Source of the DNA: Neurospora crassa OR74A
Taxonomy: Eukaryota > Ascomycota > Sordariomycetes > Sordariales > Sordariaceae
DNA length: 64,000 nt
Assembly: GCF_000182925.2 (NCBI RefSeq)
Contig: NC_026505.1
Location: 2,666,001-2,730,000 of the forward strand
Reading direction: 5' to 3'
How positions within the stretch are numbered: the stretch's first letter is position 1; every line of letters starts with the position of its first letter. The notes under the pieces are model-generated. The model worked only from the letters and a program-made list of their open reading frames with translations. It was not told where the DNA came from and did no database searches. Of this stretch, positions 1-10,735 are shown piece after piece. Both the position numbers and the translations under genes were made by a program.

Positions 1-771
1 GGAAGACCGACTTCATCAACTACAAGTCGGACAACAAGCACAGAGATCACGATGTCGCCAGGTACGCTCATTCGCCTTAAGTGGTTTTTGTGTGAGAACA
101 TCTTGCTAACAGTCACACAGACGGTACATGATTCAGAAGCCCGAGGACTATGTATGTTAATCCAAGCAAGGATGAGATGAGGCTCACAGTGACTTTTCAT
201 AATGACCATGACAACTGACCCCCTTCTAGCACAAGTACAACAGGATGTGCGGTGTAAGTTTCATCAACTAACCTTACCTATATGAAACTGTTCATGACAT
301 ACTGACATGATATGCCACAGTCCCTCCGCCAACTCGCCCATCGTCTCAGTTTGCTTCCTCCAGACAACGAGGTGAGGCGAAAGCACGAGGAGCTTTTGCT
401 CGACAAGCTTTACGACATGGGAATTCTGTCGGTATGTCTTCCGGTATCGAAGTTCAACTCGAGCAGTTATTAACGTCCAATCACAGTCCAAGTCGAAGCT
501 GTCGCAGGTGGAGCACCAGGTCACAGTCTCGGCCTTTGCCAGGAGGCGACTGCCCGTCGTCATGACCAGACTTCGTATGGCCGAGACCGTGCAAGCAGCG
601 ACCAAGATGATTGAGCAGGGCCATGTCCGTGTGGGTGTCGAAGAGGTCCGTGATCCTGCTTTCCTGGTGACGAGGAGTATGGAGGACTTCGTCACTTGGT
701 CTGTCGGCAGCAAGATCAAGCAGAACATTATGAAGTACCGCGACAAGTTGGACGATTTCGAGCTTCTTTGA
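1..771 (+). CDS. IMP3: U3 snoRNP protein IMP3 (3' part)
   Basis: IMP3 is an S4-domain protein of the small-subunit processome; it binds U3 snoRNA and helps it pair with pre-rRNA in the nucleolus. The 5' end lies outside the window. Five exons join in one frame: 1-61, 121-151, 230-253, 321-431 and 487-771, with four introns of 55-78 bases. The product contains the family-typical stretches [22 protein letters not shown] and the S4-type RNA-binding segment [20 protein letters not shown], and ends DDFELL before TGA. The first exon lacks only the extreme N-terminus. Splice phases all close, so the model is firm; the identity rests on family recognition rather than a search. Confidence 0.93.
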
Positions 772-1664
772 GTGGCGGAAGAGCATGGCTGCGGGCATAT
801 CAGGAAGTGGTAATGGTACGTTGGGAGCTAAGGCTGGAAAATGGATCACTGGGAAAGGACATACTACTGCGTTGTTTGCAAGTTGGCATTGGGAGGAGTG
901 CTCATATGCGAGCAATATTCTGTGGCGTTTTAGGGTAAAGGCATTCAAAATATGTGAAAGGGATTTTAAGATACCACCATTCGGGTTTACAGGTCAATCA
1001 CTCGGAGTTGCGGAAGTGTACCAGCTGCGGGCTCCCCACTCGAACTTGCAGTGTCTCACTGTGACCAAAGCCTGGTGAGTCTTCCTTCCGAACCACTACC
1101 GACTAATAGCCGACAATATCACTGGCATACTTCTGGGTTTTAGGGGTGCTCCTGCGTTCTTTCTGTTCCGTTCCTCGAAACTGGCAGCACACGAAATAAA
1201 ACATCCGACGAGCCTCGCTCCTTCCGTAAAGTAGCTCATTTACAATGGCTCACTCTTTCATGAAAATCGTCCCTTTGGCCTGCTCCTCTTCTTGGCATTT
1301 CCTCTTTTTTCTCTGCATCTTCCGCTCCCACTCCCTAGCGAGACCTGACCTAACAAATGTCTCCGTATTCCTAACACCGCATCATTCAGTTCTTCACTTC
1401 ATCCTTTATCCTCGGCTTTATCTCTATCCTATATGGTCCTGGTACTCCTGGTTGTCTTCTCTGCTGTTACCAAGGTCTCCTTATACTTCTCGTACCTCCT
1501 TACCTTGATCCTCATCTTGTCATTGAATCAAGGTTGGATTTCTTTCGACACCCTGAGACACCGGGCTCCATATCAGATCAGCATCGCTCTGTGGGAGTTC
1601 GTCCCCCGGAAGAGCCCTCCCGACACCAAACCGCCAGTCTCATCCTCTATGTTCTACAACCGCC
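772..1664. other. Intergenic: IMP3 3' end and pyrimidine-rich leader
   Basis: About 0.9 kb without a supported gene. From about 1150 to 1660 the plus strand is strongly C/T-rich, typical of a promoter and 5' leader of a filamentous fungal gene, and probably belongs to the MFS-like gene starting at 1665. Short open frames here have no protein-like character. Confidence 0.6.
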
Positions 1665-4600
1665 ATGCCTACTTTCCAGAAGAACCGCGTTCGAGATGCG
1701 AACCCATACTCTGGGTCCATCGATCCGCCACCATACCAGCGCGCCCTCTCTTCGGAGTTGTCTCTCCCTAGTTTCAGGGGTAACAATACCTATCAGGAAG
1801 CACTGAGCAACATCTTGCATTCTCGGTACTCTTCGACGGATCGTAACTCGATTCCCAAGTATGAACATCTTGATTCGGTTCCAAGTCCGAATATAACCAT
1901 CAAGTCAGGCAACATGAGGTTTATGATTCCTCCTCGGAAACGTACGTCTACAAGTCATCTTTGTCCCAAAGCCCGCTAACTGTTCACCAAGCAGATCCTT
2001 TCACTCCCACGGACACTACGCCTACGAGCTCTAGAGTACCGCGCAACGCAAGCTCCCGAGTCACATTCGATTCTTCATCCCATGATCTCGATTCACCACT
2101 AGAATCAGGGCGTGATTACTTCTGTGGCGCAACGTATGAGGAAGAACCGTCCGGCCCTTCTTACAATCTCTACCCCCTCAAAGAATGGATAGAGACGAGC
2201 GGAAACCAGGACCCCTCAAGCAGTGACTTTGTCCACCATACATTGCCCGATAGTCAAGTTTCTCAGGAACTGTCAGTTACTTCGAAAGGCCGCCACCAGC
2301 ATGGCCACAGCTTAGAACCAAAAGTTCGAACGGTTGCGGAGCTCGCGAAGTCTAGCGCATTCGGTTTCACCGGGCAGAAGGGGATACTGAAAGCTGTTCC
2401 ATCGCCGAACTTGCCGCCCTTGTACCACCAAGAGGGAATGCTTGACTTGGCTACTTACATTGCCTCACGGCATCCGTCCCCCATGGACCACACGCAAGCT
2501 CAAGTGGATGTTACGAGCCATCACCTTGCGGTTATAGCACCCTCTTTTGGGGAAATGAACACTTCAAATATCATTTCAGCCTGTCTGGACTCCCCTCGCC
2601 ACCTTAACTCCACCGACAGCCGCATGAACCATCATAATGGTTATTCCTTCACACCAGAGATGCAGCCATACAATGACGGCGATGGCTCAAAAGATTCTGC
2701 AATCGACCAGGCAGTGACGCCTCGCGGATTCCCAAAACACAAATCAGCATCCGAGCTCGTCGCATACTGGGAGTCAATGCAAGGTAGCAGCGATGCCAAC
2801 AATGCCACGCCGGCCAAGCAAGGCTTGCCACATCGACCTTGGGCTGAGTTCACGACCGTCTCTCCTGATTCCAGGGGAAGCACGAATCGTACTAATTTCG
2901 GTAAAGCACCCGAAGAAAAGCTTTATCCTGTAGCTGAGCATATCTCAGTGCCATCAGATAACAAGTTCGACTCAGCGGCAATGTCATCAGTCATGGGAAA
3001 CTTGAACCGCACAAGAGCCTGGCTACGAGATCTTATCAAGCAACCGCAGCCTTACAAGACGAAATTCACTGAGCTCCAGCGCAAGGATTCAATGCATGAG
3101 CGCTTATTGGACGACTATGACTCTACGTATCCTCGATCACTGCTGAGGAAATCCACAGCCGGTGCCTCGATAGACATGAAATTCCGAAGTACTGTCAACA
3201 ATCTGGAGAATCTTCTCAATGAAACAATGGAGCTGGCAGCAGCAACCGCCCAACGAGAAGTTGACCACCAGTGCCCAGACTACTATGAACTTGACGAGCT
3301 TGCTTACTGCAATGTGCCAACACCTCCCGGCGTACACAAGAGTTTTTCCAGCGAAAATGGGTCTATGGTGAATGAGGTTGGCGATTTTGACTACTGGACT
3401 GCTGTAGAAAGCGCCTTGGGAATAGATCATAGCAGTGAAAATAACATACGGAAACCGAAGCATTACCGGTCAGCTCCAGGAATGCGCGGTAGGAACGTGG
3501 CAGTCAAAATTCCAAAAAGAACATCCAGTTTAATGAAACCAAGGATCAAACCAAGCTGTTCGACTTTGGGTGGCCCTCGCTACGAAGAACTAGGCGGAGA
3601 ACCTCCGGCGCAGGGCCCGGCTCCAGGGCCAACTGGCCTAAGGACCAAGCAGTCGTCAAGATTAGAAATCCCTGGCAGTCCATCTGTCAGTACAGACTCG
3701 CCACCGACGTCCGGGTGTCTGCCGAGGGTTGCTTCAAGACTTAGAAGCTACCGCAGCTTTGGCGCGATACGGCCTCTACGCCATATCAGTTCACTGCGGC
3801 CACAAGCTGATGGTGCTATGGATACCCCTGGTGATGAGAGTGATTCCACAGTTGTTCGTACATCACTCAAACGCAGGGTTCCGGCTTCAGGTTAGTAATT
3901 TCCAGCGTAACTAATCATTCTGGACGATATATTGACTAGTATCAAGGGCTCGACGGACCAGCCACGTCAGCCCGGGGCCGTTCACAGCAATTTCAAGCTG
4001 CTTCATGGACTTATGGCGATGATTCAAGGGGCCTGGGGGAAGGGGAGCTAAGGGACGCGCCAGATACTCGCATTGATCTGCGTGGAAGGTCTCATGTCAG
4101 CCTCCGTGGTTACCAGGGATTTAGCCTGGCACGAGCGTACCGTCGACAACCAGTAGCCCGAGACTGGTCTACTGCCCGTAAAAGGTTCGTTGCCGGAGTC
4201 GCATGTCTGAGCACCGCGTTCATCGGCATGGTCATCGGCATCTATGCTGGTCTTGTCCCATCCATCCAGTATTGGATAGCTGATCTCAATCACTATGCTA
4301 TCCTGGGCAATTTCTTCTTCTACTTGGGCTTGGCCATTCCCACCTTTTTCTTCTGGCCTTTACCGTTGTTACACGGTCGGAAGCCGTACATCCTATCAAG
4401 TCTGATACTAGCGATGCCTTTATTGTTCCCCCAGGCTATTGCCGTCAGCACATGGCGGTCACCATATGTGAGCACTTGGAGGTGGGCTCTGCTAGGCTCA
4501 CGCGGATTCATGGGGCTCACTCTTGGGTTTGCGAGTATGAACTTCCACTCCATGCTGACAGATCTGTTTGGGGCCTCGCTCATGAGCGGCAATCCACATC

Positions 4601-6432
4601 AGGAGGTAGTCGACAAATTTGACGTACGAAGACACGGAGGCGGCATGGGCGTGTGGCTGGGACTGTGGACGTGGTGCTTTACTGGGTCCATTGGCATCGG
4701 ATTTTTGATCGGAGCAGCGATCATCAACAATTTCAACCCCTCATGGGGCTTCTACGTCAGCATCATGATGATAGCTGTCGTGCTTCTTCTAAATGTTATA
4801 TGCCCGGAAGTCCGACGCTCCCCTTTCAGACGATCTGTGGCGGAACTCAAGGACGGTAAACAGGTGTCACGGAGAGTCGCTCGTGGGGAAGTCATGATGC
4901 ATCGGGTGAAAGATGGCCCGACCTGGTGGTGGCAGGAAGTCTAGCACGGGATTTTGCTATCACTGGAAATGCTTCGACAACCCGGATTCATGATTATGGC
5001 CGTATATGTGGGGTGGATCTACGCGCAGGTGATTCTCGTCATCTGTCTGCTTGGCTCGCTCACGTCCAAGGATTACAGGCTTCGGTCGCCTTTGGTTGGC
5101 CTTTGCGTTGCGTTTATCTCCATGGGCGCACTGGTTTCAATACCTTTCCAGAAGGCGAACATATTCTCTCGCCACAGGAACTACCCTCAGCTGTCTAACA
5201 TGGACACACTTCTCGACAAAAAGTTTACATGGACGTCACATCTTCTTCGCCGCGCCATATTCCTTACCCTTTTGCCTATCCTAGGCATGGCATACACGGT
5301 GTCTTCCGCTGGAGGCCACATACCGGTACCTGTTCCTGTTCTTTTTGCCACTCTGATGGGCACCCTATCCGCCCTGGCAGTAGCCGAATGTAATGGACTC
5401 ATCATGGAGAATTTCGACTGTTCCGACCTACTCCCGGGTATGATTGGACGTCCCAGAGGATATTCGAACAAGCAACCCAAGCGCACGAACTACTCGTCAC
5501 ACCCGCGGATAGCTGCTGGGTTTGCTGTCTGTCATACCTTTGGCTTCCTTCTTGCGGCATTAGCAACCACTGTAGCTGGAAGAGCACAGCGAAACCTCGG
5601 TCAACGAGAGGCAACTGGTATCGTAGCTGGCGTGCTGTTTCTGTTGACTGTCCTTTTGCTTGCAGTCCTTGTTCGCTTCAAGGAAATCGAAATTATCCCA
5701 AGCTCCAAGACAGTCGAGATGGAGAAGTGGCAGAAGATCCGTCGTGAAAGCATTCGCAAATCTATCATCGAAATTAAAGCTGGGAGACCCCTTCCAGTAA
5801 CCATGACAGATGAAGAGATCTGGCGTCCACGCCTTCCTGGAAATCCATCGAGCCAGTTCCGAAGAGTCAATATTCTGGAGTTGGGCGCTATGACAAGATG
5901 GACCGAAATCCGGAAGAAGAACAAGCTGATTGACGAATCGGCCGCACATTTGAATCGGGCAGCGCTCGAGTCTGCGCGTTTGGCTGTTGAGAATGCCACT
6001 GGGATTGGAGCAAGGACAACAAACATTATACGAAAAGTCAGCAGTCGCAAGGGAAGGAGAAAGCAGGGTCAATCCCAACGTACGATGTACAAGCGCCGAG
6101 GTGTGCCACTTCAGCCGGAAGAAGCAGGCCCAAGTCGTGGTGATACCGCGTCACCAAACAGGTTTGGTCTTTATCGGTTTGATGCCGAACCAGCGAGGGC
6201 TGGTAAGCAAACACCTACTCTTACAGTGCCTCCAGGATCGGATGGTTTCTCTTTCAAGGCACATTCTGACTTAGACACCGGGAGTGTGCTTGAGCGTCCT
6301 GTCCCTGAGGAGGATGAGGACATGGTTGACTTTGTTACTTCTTCTGAAGAGGATGGGAACGACAGAATTGAGCTGGATGAATTGGGACCCATGGAGGGTT
6401 CCTCAAGCGGACATGCAAGGAAAGAGGTTTGA
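1665..6432 (+). CDS. Large 12-helix MFS-like membrane protein with long disordered N-terminus (frame carries an internal TAG)
   Basis: Three exons, 1665-1941, 1995-3890 and 3947-6432, give 1553 codons in a consistent frame. Roughly the first 800 residues are polar and look disordered. Then come six hydrophobic helices (4186-4800), a central loop, six more helices (4972-5685) and a long charged tail; the 6+6 layout is that of the major facilitator superfamily. The start at 1665 has a fair context (gccATGC), but upstream exons are possible. The first intron is canonical (gtacgt...gcag). The second uses gttagt and, to keep frame, an unusual AAG acceptor at 3944-3946. Codon 1057 (4942-4944) is TAG, in the central loop. 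It may be removed by an 81-base intron (4864-4944), be read through, or mark a broken allele. The substrate is unknown. Confidence 0.75.
4864..4944 (+). other. Candidate in-frame optional intron ending in TAG, within the MFS-like gene
   Basis: The segment begins GTGTCA after AAACAG and ends GTCTAG. It is 81 bases long, so its removal keeps frame and deletes 27 codons, including the TAG stop, from the loop between helices 6 and 7. Against it: the donor is weak, no CTRAY branch point is visible, and its translation (containing RRVARGEVMMHR and WWWQEV) looks like genuine protein. Read-through of TAG followed by C, or a strain-specific nonsense mutation, are the alternatives. Confidence 0.35.
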
Positions 6433-6989
6433 ACGTTGCTGGTCCGATGATCGGGTAGCTCTGTTGCAAAAATTCCTTGGTTACCCTCATATACGAATAT
6501 CCGAATGATTATCCATTGAATCTTCATTTTCCCGGAAATCGAAATGTTGAATGAATCTCCTTCGGATGATCAAACACTAGAGTTCGGATGGACATCAGAT
6601 GGTGGCTCCACTTTTCAGGGGATCATGAGATGGTTTGTTTACTTGTTGCCTTATGAGGTTAGCACCCGGCCTCGGTCCCGAGACTGTGGGGAAACAGCGG
6701 GGTTGGTGAGGACCTCATCAACATCCTGTGCTTCCCTCCCTCCGTGATCTGCGTTTGCTATCATTGGCGGTGAGAAGTGATATAACCTGCGAGGCGTGCG
6801 AGGATCCCCTGAATGATAAGCATTAATATAAACACGAAGTCTCATGTCATTTCTCTCCTCGGTGTTACTCTCCATTCACGACAACCATCTCGCATAGAAA
6901 TCACAGGAGATTTTCCGGCGGCAACGTGCTTATCGACCTCCATCTGTTTACTTGTTGACGAATATAACCTACCAAACCAACTTACCAAG
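6433..6989. other. Intergenic spacer between MFS-like and phosphatase genes
   Basis: About 0.55 kb. It holds the 3' end of the MFS-like gene and the promoter and leader of the phosphatase. An ATG at 6813 lies in frame with the phosphatase, but the 59 residues it would add look unlike protein. Confidence 0.55.
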
Positions 6990-7898
6990 ATGGCCCTCCC
7001 AACCCTCTCCAAAGCCGACCTCATTGCCCTCTCCGAAACAGATGTAACCCAACCCATTCCCAAAGAATCTATTTTTGCCGCCCTCGCCACCCCGCCCTTC
7101 CTCTACATCCCCGGCACCTTTAACACGCGCGACCTCGGCCTCCTCCCCTTATCTTCTAGTTCCTCCAGTGGCAAAGGCCGCAAAGTCGGAATTCGCCCAG
7201 GCCTCATCTACCGCTCCGGCGGTTTCTTTCCCAATGGCGGCTTCAACGACGCCGCCAAGACGCAACTGGCAAACCAGCTCGGCATCAAGAAGATCTTTGA
7301 CATCCGTTCCGTGAGGGAACACAGTCATGCTCCCGACCCGGAGATCGCGGGGGTAAAAAACTACTGGATCGCCGCGGAAGCCACGGAAAAAGAAGCGACC
7401 GTCAATCTGGCCGATTTCCTTGAGGGCAAAGGAGAAAGGGGGTACGTGAAGATGTACATGGACGTTCTACGGGGGTATGAGGAGGTTATTGGTGCTTTGT
7501 TAAGGAGTCTGTTAGCTGCTTCTGAAGACCATCAAAAACCGGAGCCGATATTGTTCCACTGCACGGCGGGACGGGATAGGACGGGTGTGGTTGCTGGATT
7601 GCTCCTGAGCTTGGCGGGGGTGAGTGAGGAGGACGTGGAGATGGATTGGATGTTGAGTCGGATCGGAACGGAGCTGGCGAGGGAGCAACTTTTGGGGTTT
7701 GCGATGAAGGGAGCTGGAGCCAGGAGTGTGGAGAGCCCGGGGTTTGAGAATTTGGTGTCTTTGAAGAGGGAGTGTTGGAGGGCTTTTGTGAGGGAGGTTA
7801 AGAGGGTGTATGGTGGGTGGGAGGGGTATGTGAGGGGGGTGTTGGGGTTGAGTGAGGGGGAGGTAGACAGGATTGGGAGGGTTTTGAGGGGGGAATAA
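6990..7898 (+). CDS. Protein-tyrosine/serine phosphatase (Y_phosphatase3, CX5R type)
   Basis: A 302-residue single-exon protein. It carries the cysteine-phosphatase signature HCTAGRDRTGV with Cys191 as nucleophile and Arg197 in the CX5R loop, preceded by features of the fungal Tyr/Ser phosphatase family: NTRDLG near residue 48 (the N-terminal domain hallmark), GLIYRSGG, and the DIRSVRE segment corresponding to the usual D-x-R-S-x-x-E. It should remove phosphate from phosphotyrosine or phosphoserine, or from a phosphoinositide, in the cytoplasm; the true substrate cannot be read from sequence. The start is chosen at 6990 because its context (aagATGGCC) is strong and it begins a plausible N-terminus (MALPTLSKADL); an upstream in-frame ATG at 6813 is less likely. 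The last third has strongly G-rich coding DNA. No signal peptide or membrane helix is visible. Confidence 0.9.
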   Translation: MALPTLSKADLIALSETDVTQPIPKESIFAALATPPFLYIPGTFNTRDLGLLPLSSSSSSGKGRKVGIRPGLIYRSGGFFPNGGFNDAAKTQLANQLGIKKIFDIRSVREHSHAPDPEIAGVKNYWIAAEATEKEATVNLADFLEGKGERGYVKMYMDVLRGYEEVIGALLRSLLAASEDHQKPEPILFHCTAGRDRTGVVAGLLLSLAGVSEEDVEMDWMLSRIGTELAREQLLGFAMKGAGARSVESPGFENLVSLKRECWRAFVREVKRVYGGWEGYVRGVLGLSEGEVDRIGRVLRGE

Positions 7899-9583
7899 TG
7901 GGAATCGGAGGTGGGGATTAGACATAGAGTCAGATTTAGGTGCAGGTGTAGGGTGCAGGTGAAGGCGAGGTGCAGCTGCAGATGAGGGTTTGCGCTTGTG
8001 CGAAGGGGTTGAGCGCCGAAAAACTAGAGGGTATGGATTTTGAGGGTTGGGTCTTTGATGAAACACTATACGACTCTCGTCTCGGACGTTACGTGACCCA
8101 TGAAAGAGAGTGATACACTGTAGCATAGTGAGTAATGTTTAGAGGTAATTGACGGAAGTCAGAGCAGGCGACAAGCGACACTCCTCAATAACAATGGTAC
8201 CCGAAGACCCTGACCTGTCAACCCTAAATCAACCCTTTCTATCTGTTCAGGTCGGCATCCCATCGTTCCATCTTTCTTCTCACATACTACTCTATCTTCA
8301 CTACCACAAAGCTGACAGTTCATCGTCACCTCACCACCATTTCACCTCAACTTCATACCGTCCTTCAAGTGACATCACCTTGAAATTGAGCCGCCCAAAC
8401 AGGTTTTACTTTCCAAGTAAACCATCGCTATTGGCCACAGCGCTTACGACGTCCACCACCCCTGTTGGACCCTGAATTCCCTGAAAGAGAGGGCCTGGCC
8501 TCGCTTGGTTATAGGGCAGCCAATAACCATGTCGGGCGACTTAGGCGACTCAGGCGGGATGACGCCACTGACGTTAGCGTGCAACGTGGGAAGGAAGCGT
8601 GTAAGAGGTACCTTATGGGACGGAATGTTGGAACTTGGGGGACCCTTGACCACATTTTCAACGTCTTTGTGCCGATCGGCCTTGGGACATACGCAACCCG
8701 TCAAAGGCGATGTCATGATGAAGGTGGGACTGGCATTGCTTCTGCATGGCATGTCGTCAAAACGGTAAGTCACAGGCATAGGCGCAGGTGCTTGTGCAAG
8801 TGCAGGTCTAAGGGTCCTGCAGTGACGAACGCCAAAGGGTCCATCCACACCTCCATCCCTTTTCGCCGACACTGATAGGATGTGAGGCCTGAAAAGCCAC
8901 GTCGACTATGGCATCTTCCAAGTCCGATAATACGGGGAGGGGATCACACCAGCTTCTTTTATCGCCCTTGATGTCATCCTCAAGGCATGTTGCCGAAGCC
9001 AAGGGGAAACCAGTGCGTGGCCAGGTAGACCAAGGACCGTCAGGTCACTCAGATGTGGCGGTGTCAGTGTGAGTGGGATGAGAAGAGGGTAGAATCATTG
9101 CTTGTCTCGTTAGTATTGCGCGTTGGATGTCACTTCGTATAGTGTGGTATTTTCGTCATTTGATGGTGTGTGGCTACGTAGGTGGAAGTTGAAAAAGGTT
9201 GTGTAACATCGGGACGACAATCAACGAAAATGAGTGAAGCGGGATGGGACTTGACGGGATCTTCGAGAACCTCATGACCATCCATGACCACCACTGTAGA
9301 CTGAAAAGAAGGGATGACGTCCTATTTGACATTCTTGCCCAAAATAACGAGCTCTGAAACAAATCATCGGCTATATAACTCGGCCTTGCTTTACCTTTTT
9401 TCCAAATTGAGTTCCATCTCATCAGCATCAACATCATCAAATCAAGCTACCTTCACAAACATAAAGACTTCCAACCAAAAGTTCAAGAGTCAATACTTGC
9501 CCATTACCTCCACACACAAACAACCCAGATTCAAACACCGCATAACCTCAACCCCAACCCCAAAACCTATAAAAACAAAAAAA
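7899..9583. other. Intergenic, no gene supported; promoter of the small basic protein
   Basis: About 1.7 kb. Open frames on both strands around 8150-8875 overlap one another and have no recognisable protein character. The final 270 bases are C/A-rich and lack G, like the leader of a strongly expressed gene. Confidence 0.55.
9372..9378 (+). promoter_or_regulatory. Probable TATA box
   Basis: A perfect TATATAA lies 212 bases before the start codon of the small basic protein, followed by a CA-rich leader. The position suits a transcription start about 30-60 bases downstream. This is inferred from motif and spacing only. Confidence 0.4.
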
Positions 9584-9970
9584 ATGTTCGGCCGCCGTCG
9601 TGCCCCCGCTCCCATGACCAGCACCAGAACCACCCGTCCCATGGGCTCCGGCCTCTTCGGCCGCCGTCGCGCTCACCACACCACACCCATGACGACAACC
9701 ACACACACCACCCACACCACCCGCCGCCGCGGTTACGGCCGCAAGAGGCACCACGGACAAGGAATGGTTGCCCCCGCTGCTGCTGCTACCACCATGGGCA
9801 CCACAGCCGCCGTTCATCACCACCAGAAGCGCAAGACGAGCCTCGGTGATAAGATCAGCGGGGCGCTGATGAAGATCAAGGGGAGCATTACGGGACGGCC
9901 GGGACAGAAGGCTGCGGGGACAAGGAGGATGCGGGGGACGGATGGACGGGGGAGGAGGAGACATTATTAA
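9584..9970 (+). CDS. Small very basic Gly/Arg/His/Thr-rich protein
   Basis: A 128-residue single-exon protein starting MFGRRRAPAP and ending GRGRRRHY. It repeats the motif FGRRRA (residues 2-7 and about 24-29), has Thr/His-rich linkers, then a better-ordered C-terminal part: KTSLGDKISGAL-KIKGS followed by GRPGQKAAGTRRMRGTDGRG. That C-terminal pattern resembles a family of short uncharacterised ascomycete proteins, from memory and unverified. The start is set by the ATG after an A-rich leader; the frame is open further upstream only because the leader lacks stops. High positive charge suggests nucleic-acid or membrane binding, but no function is known. The TATA box and CA-rich leader suggest strong or inducible expression. 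Confidence 0.72.
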   Translation: MFGRRRAPAPMTSTRTTRPMGSGLFGRRRAHHTTPMTTTTHTTHTTRRRGYGRKRHHGQGMVAPAAAATTMGTTAAVHHHQKRKTSLGDKISGALMKIKGSITGRPGQKAAGTRRMRGTDGRGRRRHY

Positions 9971-10735
9971 AGGGGAAATCAGTATTGAGTATTGACGGTT
10001 GAGTAGGGAAAGGGGAGTTGTAAGATTTATTGTACCGTTGACTATGTAACGTTTCTTGCTTTTCTTTTTCTGATGATGGATATGTACTCGTATGTGGGAG
10101 CAGAAGTAGAGAGAGATACCCTTGAATATATAGATGCAACTTCGTACAGCATGTCAAACAGTGGGATGAATTGCCTGACTATAGATATATGCACATGAGC
10201 TATACAAATACTACACAAGACACTGCATGCATCCATTAACATCACTGCACAAATCGTGTCTGGTCCACCATGAGGGTATGCTTATTAAGTATTAGAGTGG
10301 AGGGATCTTATGCTACGTTCAAGTGACCAAACTAAGATATAGTAAAGTAAGGCTGCAGGTATGTACATCAGCCAGAGAAACTGAAAAAGACTTAGCACCA
10401 ACGATATAGGATCTGTAGATCGCAGTGCAATCTATGTGCTTTTTGAAACCACGACGCCAATCTCCCAATTCTTTGCTTCCAAGCCTAGTTACTCTGATGA
10501 ACTGGAAAGCCAGCCAAAGACCATTAAAACATTTAGTTGTAAGTTAAAGGAAGAAAAGACGAACACAACCTCCATGAGTTGGTTATGGTCGCAGGAAAAA
10601 GAAAAACTCTAGAACTCGATACCGAAGATAGGATGACCGAGCTGGATCATGGGTATCATACAACATCCAAACAAAAGACGTAAAATCGTGGCAAAGGTCG
10701 TGATCCTCATGACCATAACCCTAAGCCTCTTCGTC
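9971..10735. other. Intergenic between convergent genes
   Basis: About 0.77 kb of AT-richer DNA shared by the 3' ends of the small basic protein and the minus-strand gene. I see no gene or repeat in it. Confidence 0.55.

Noticed and set aside
8149-8875. Overlapping frames on both strands (87-142 codons)
   Set aside because: They overlap one another on opposite strands, have random-looking composition and lie in a promoter-like gap.
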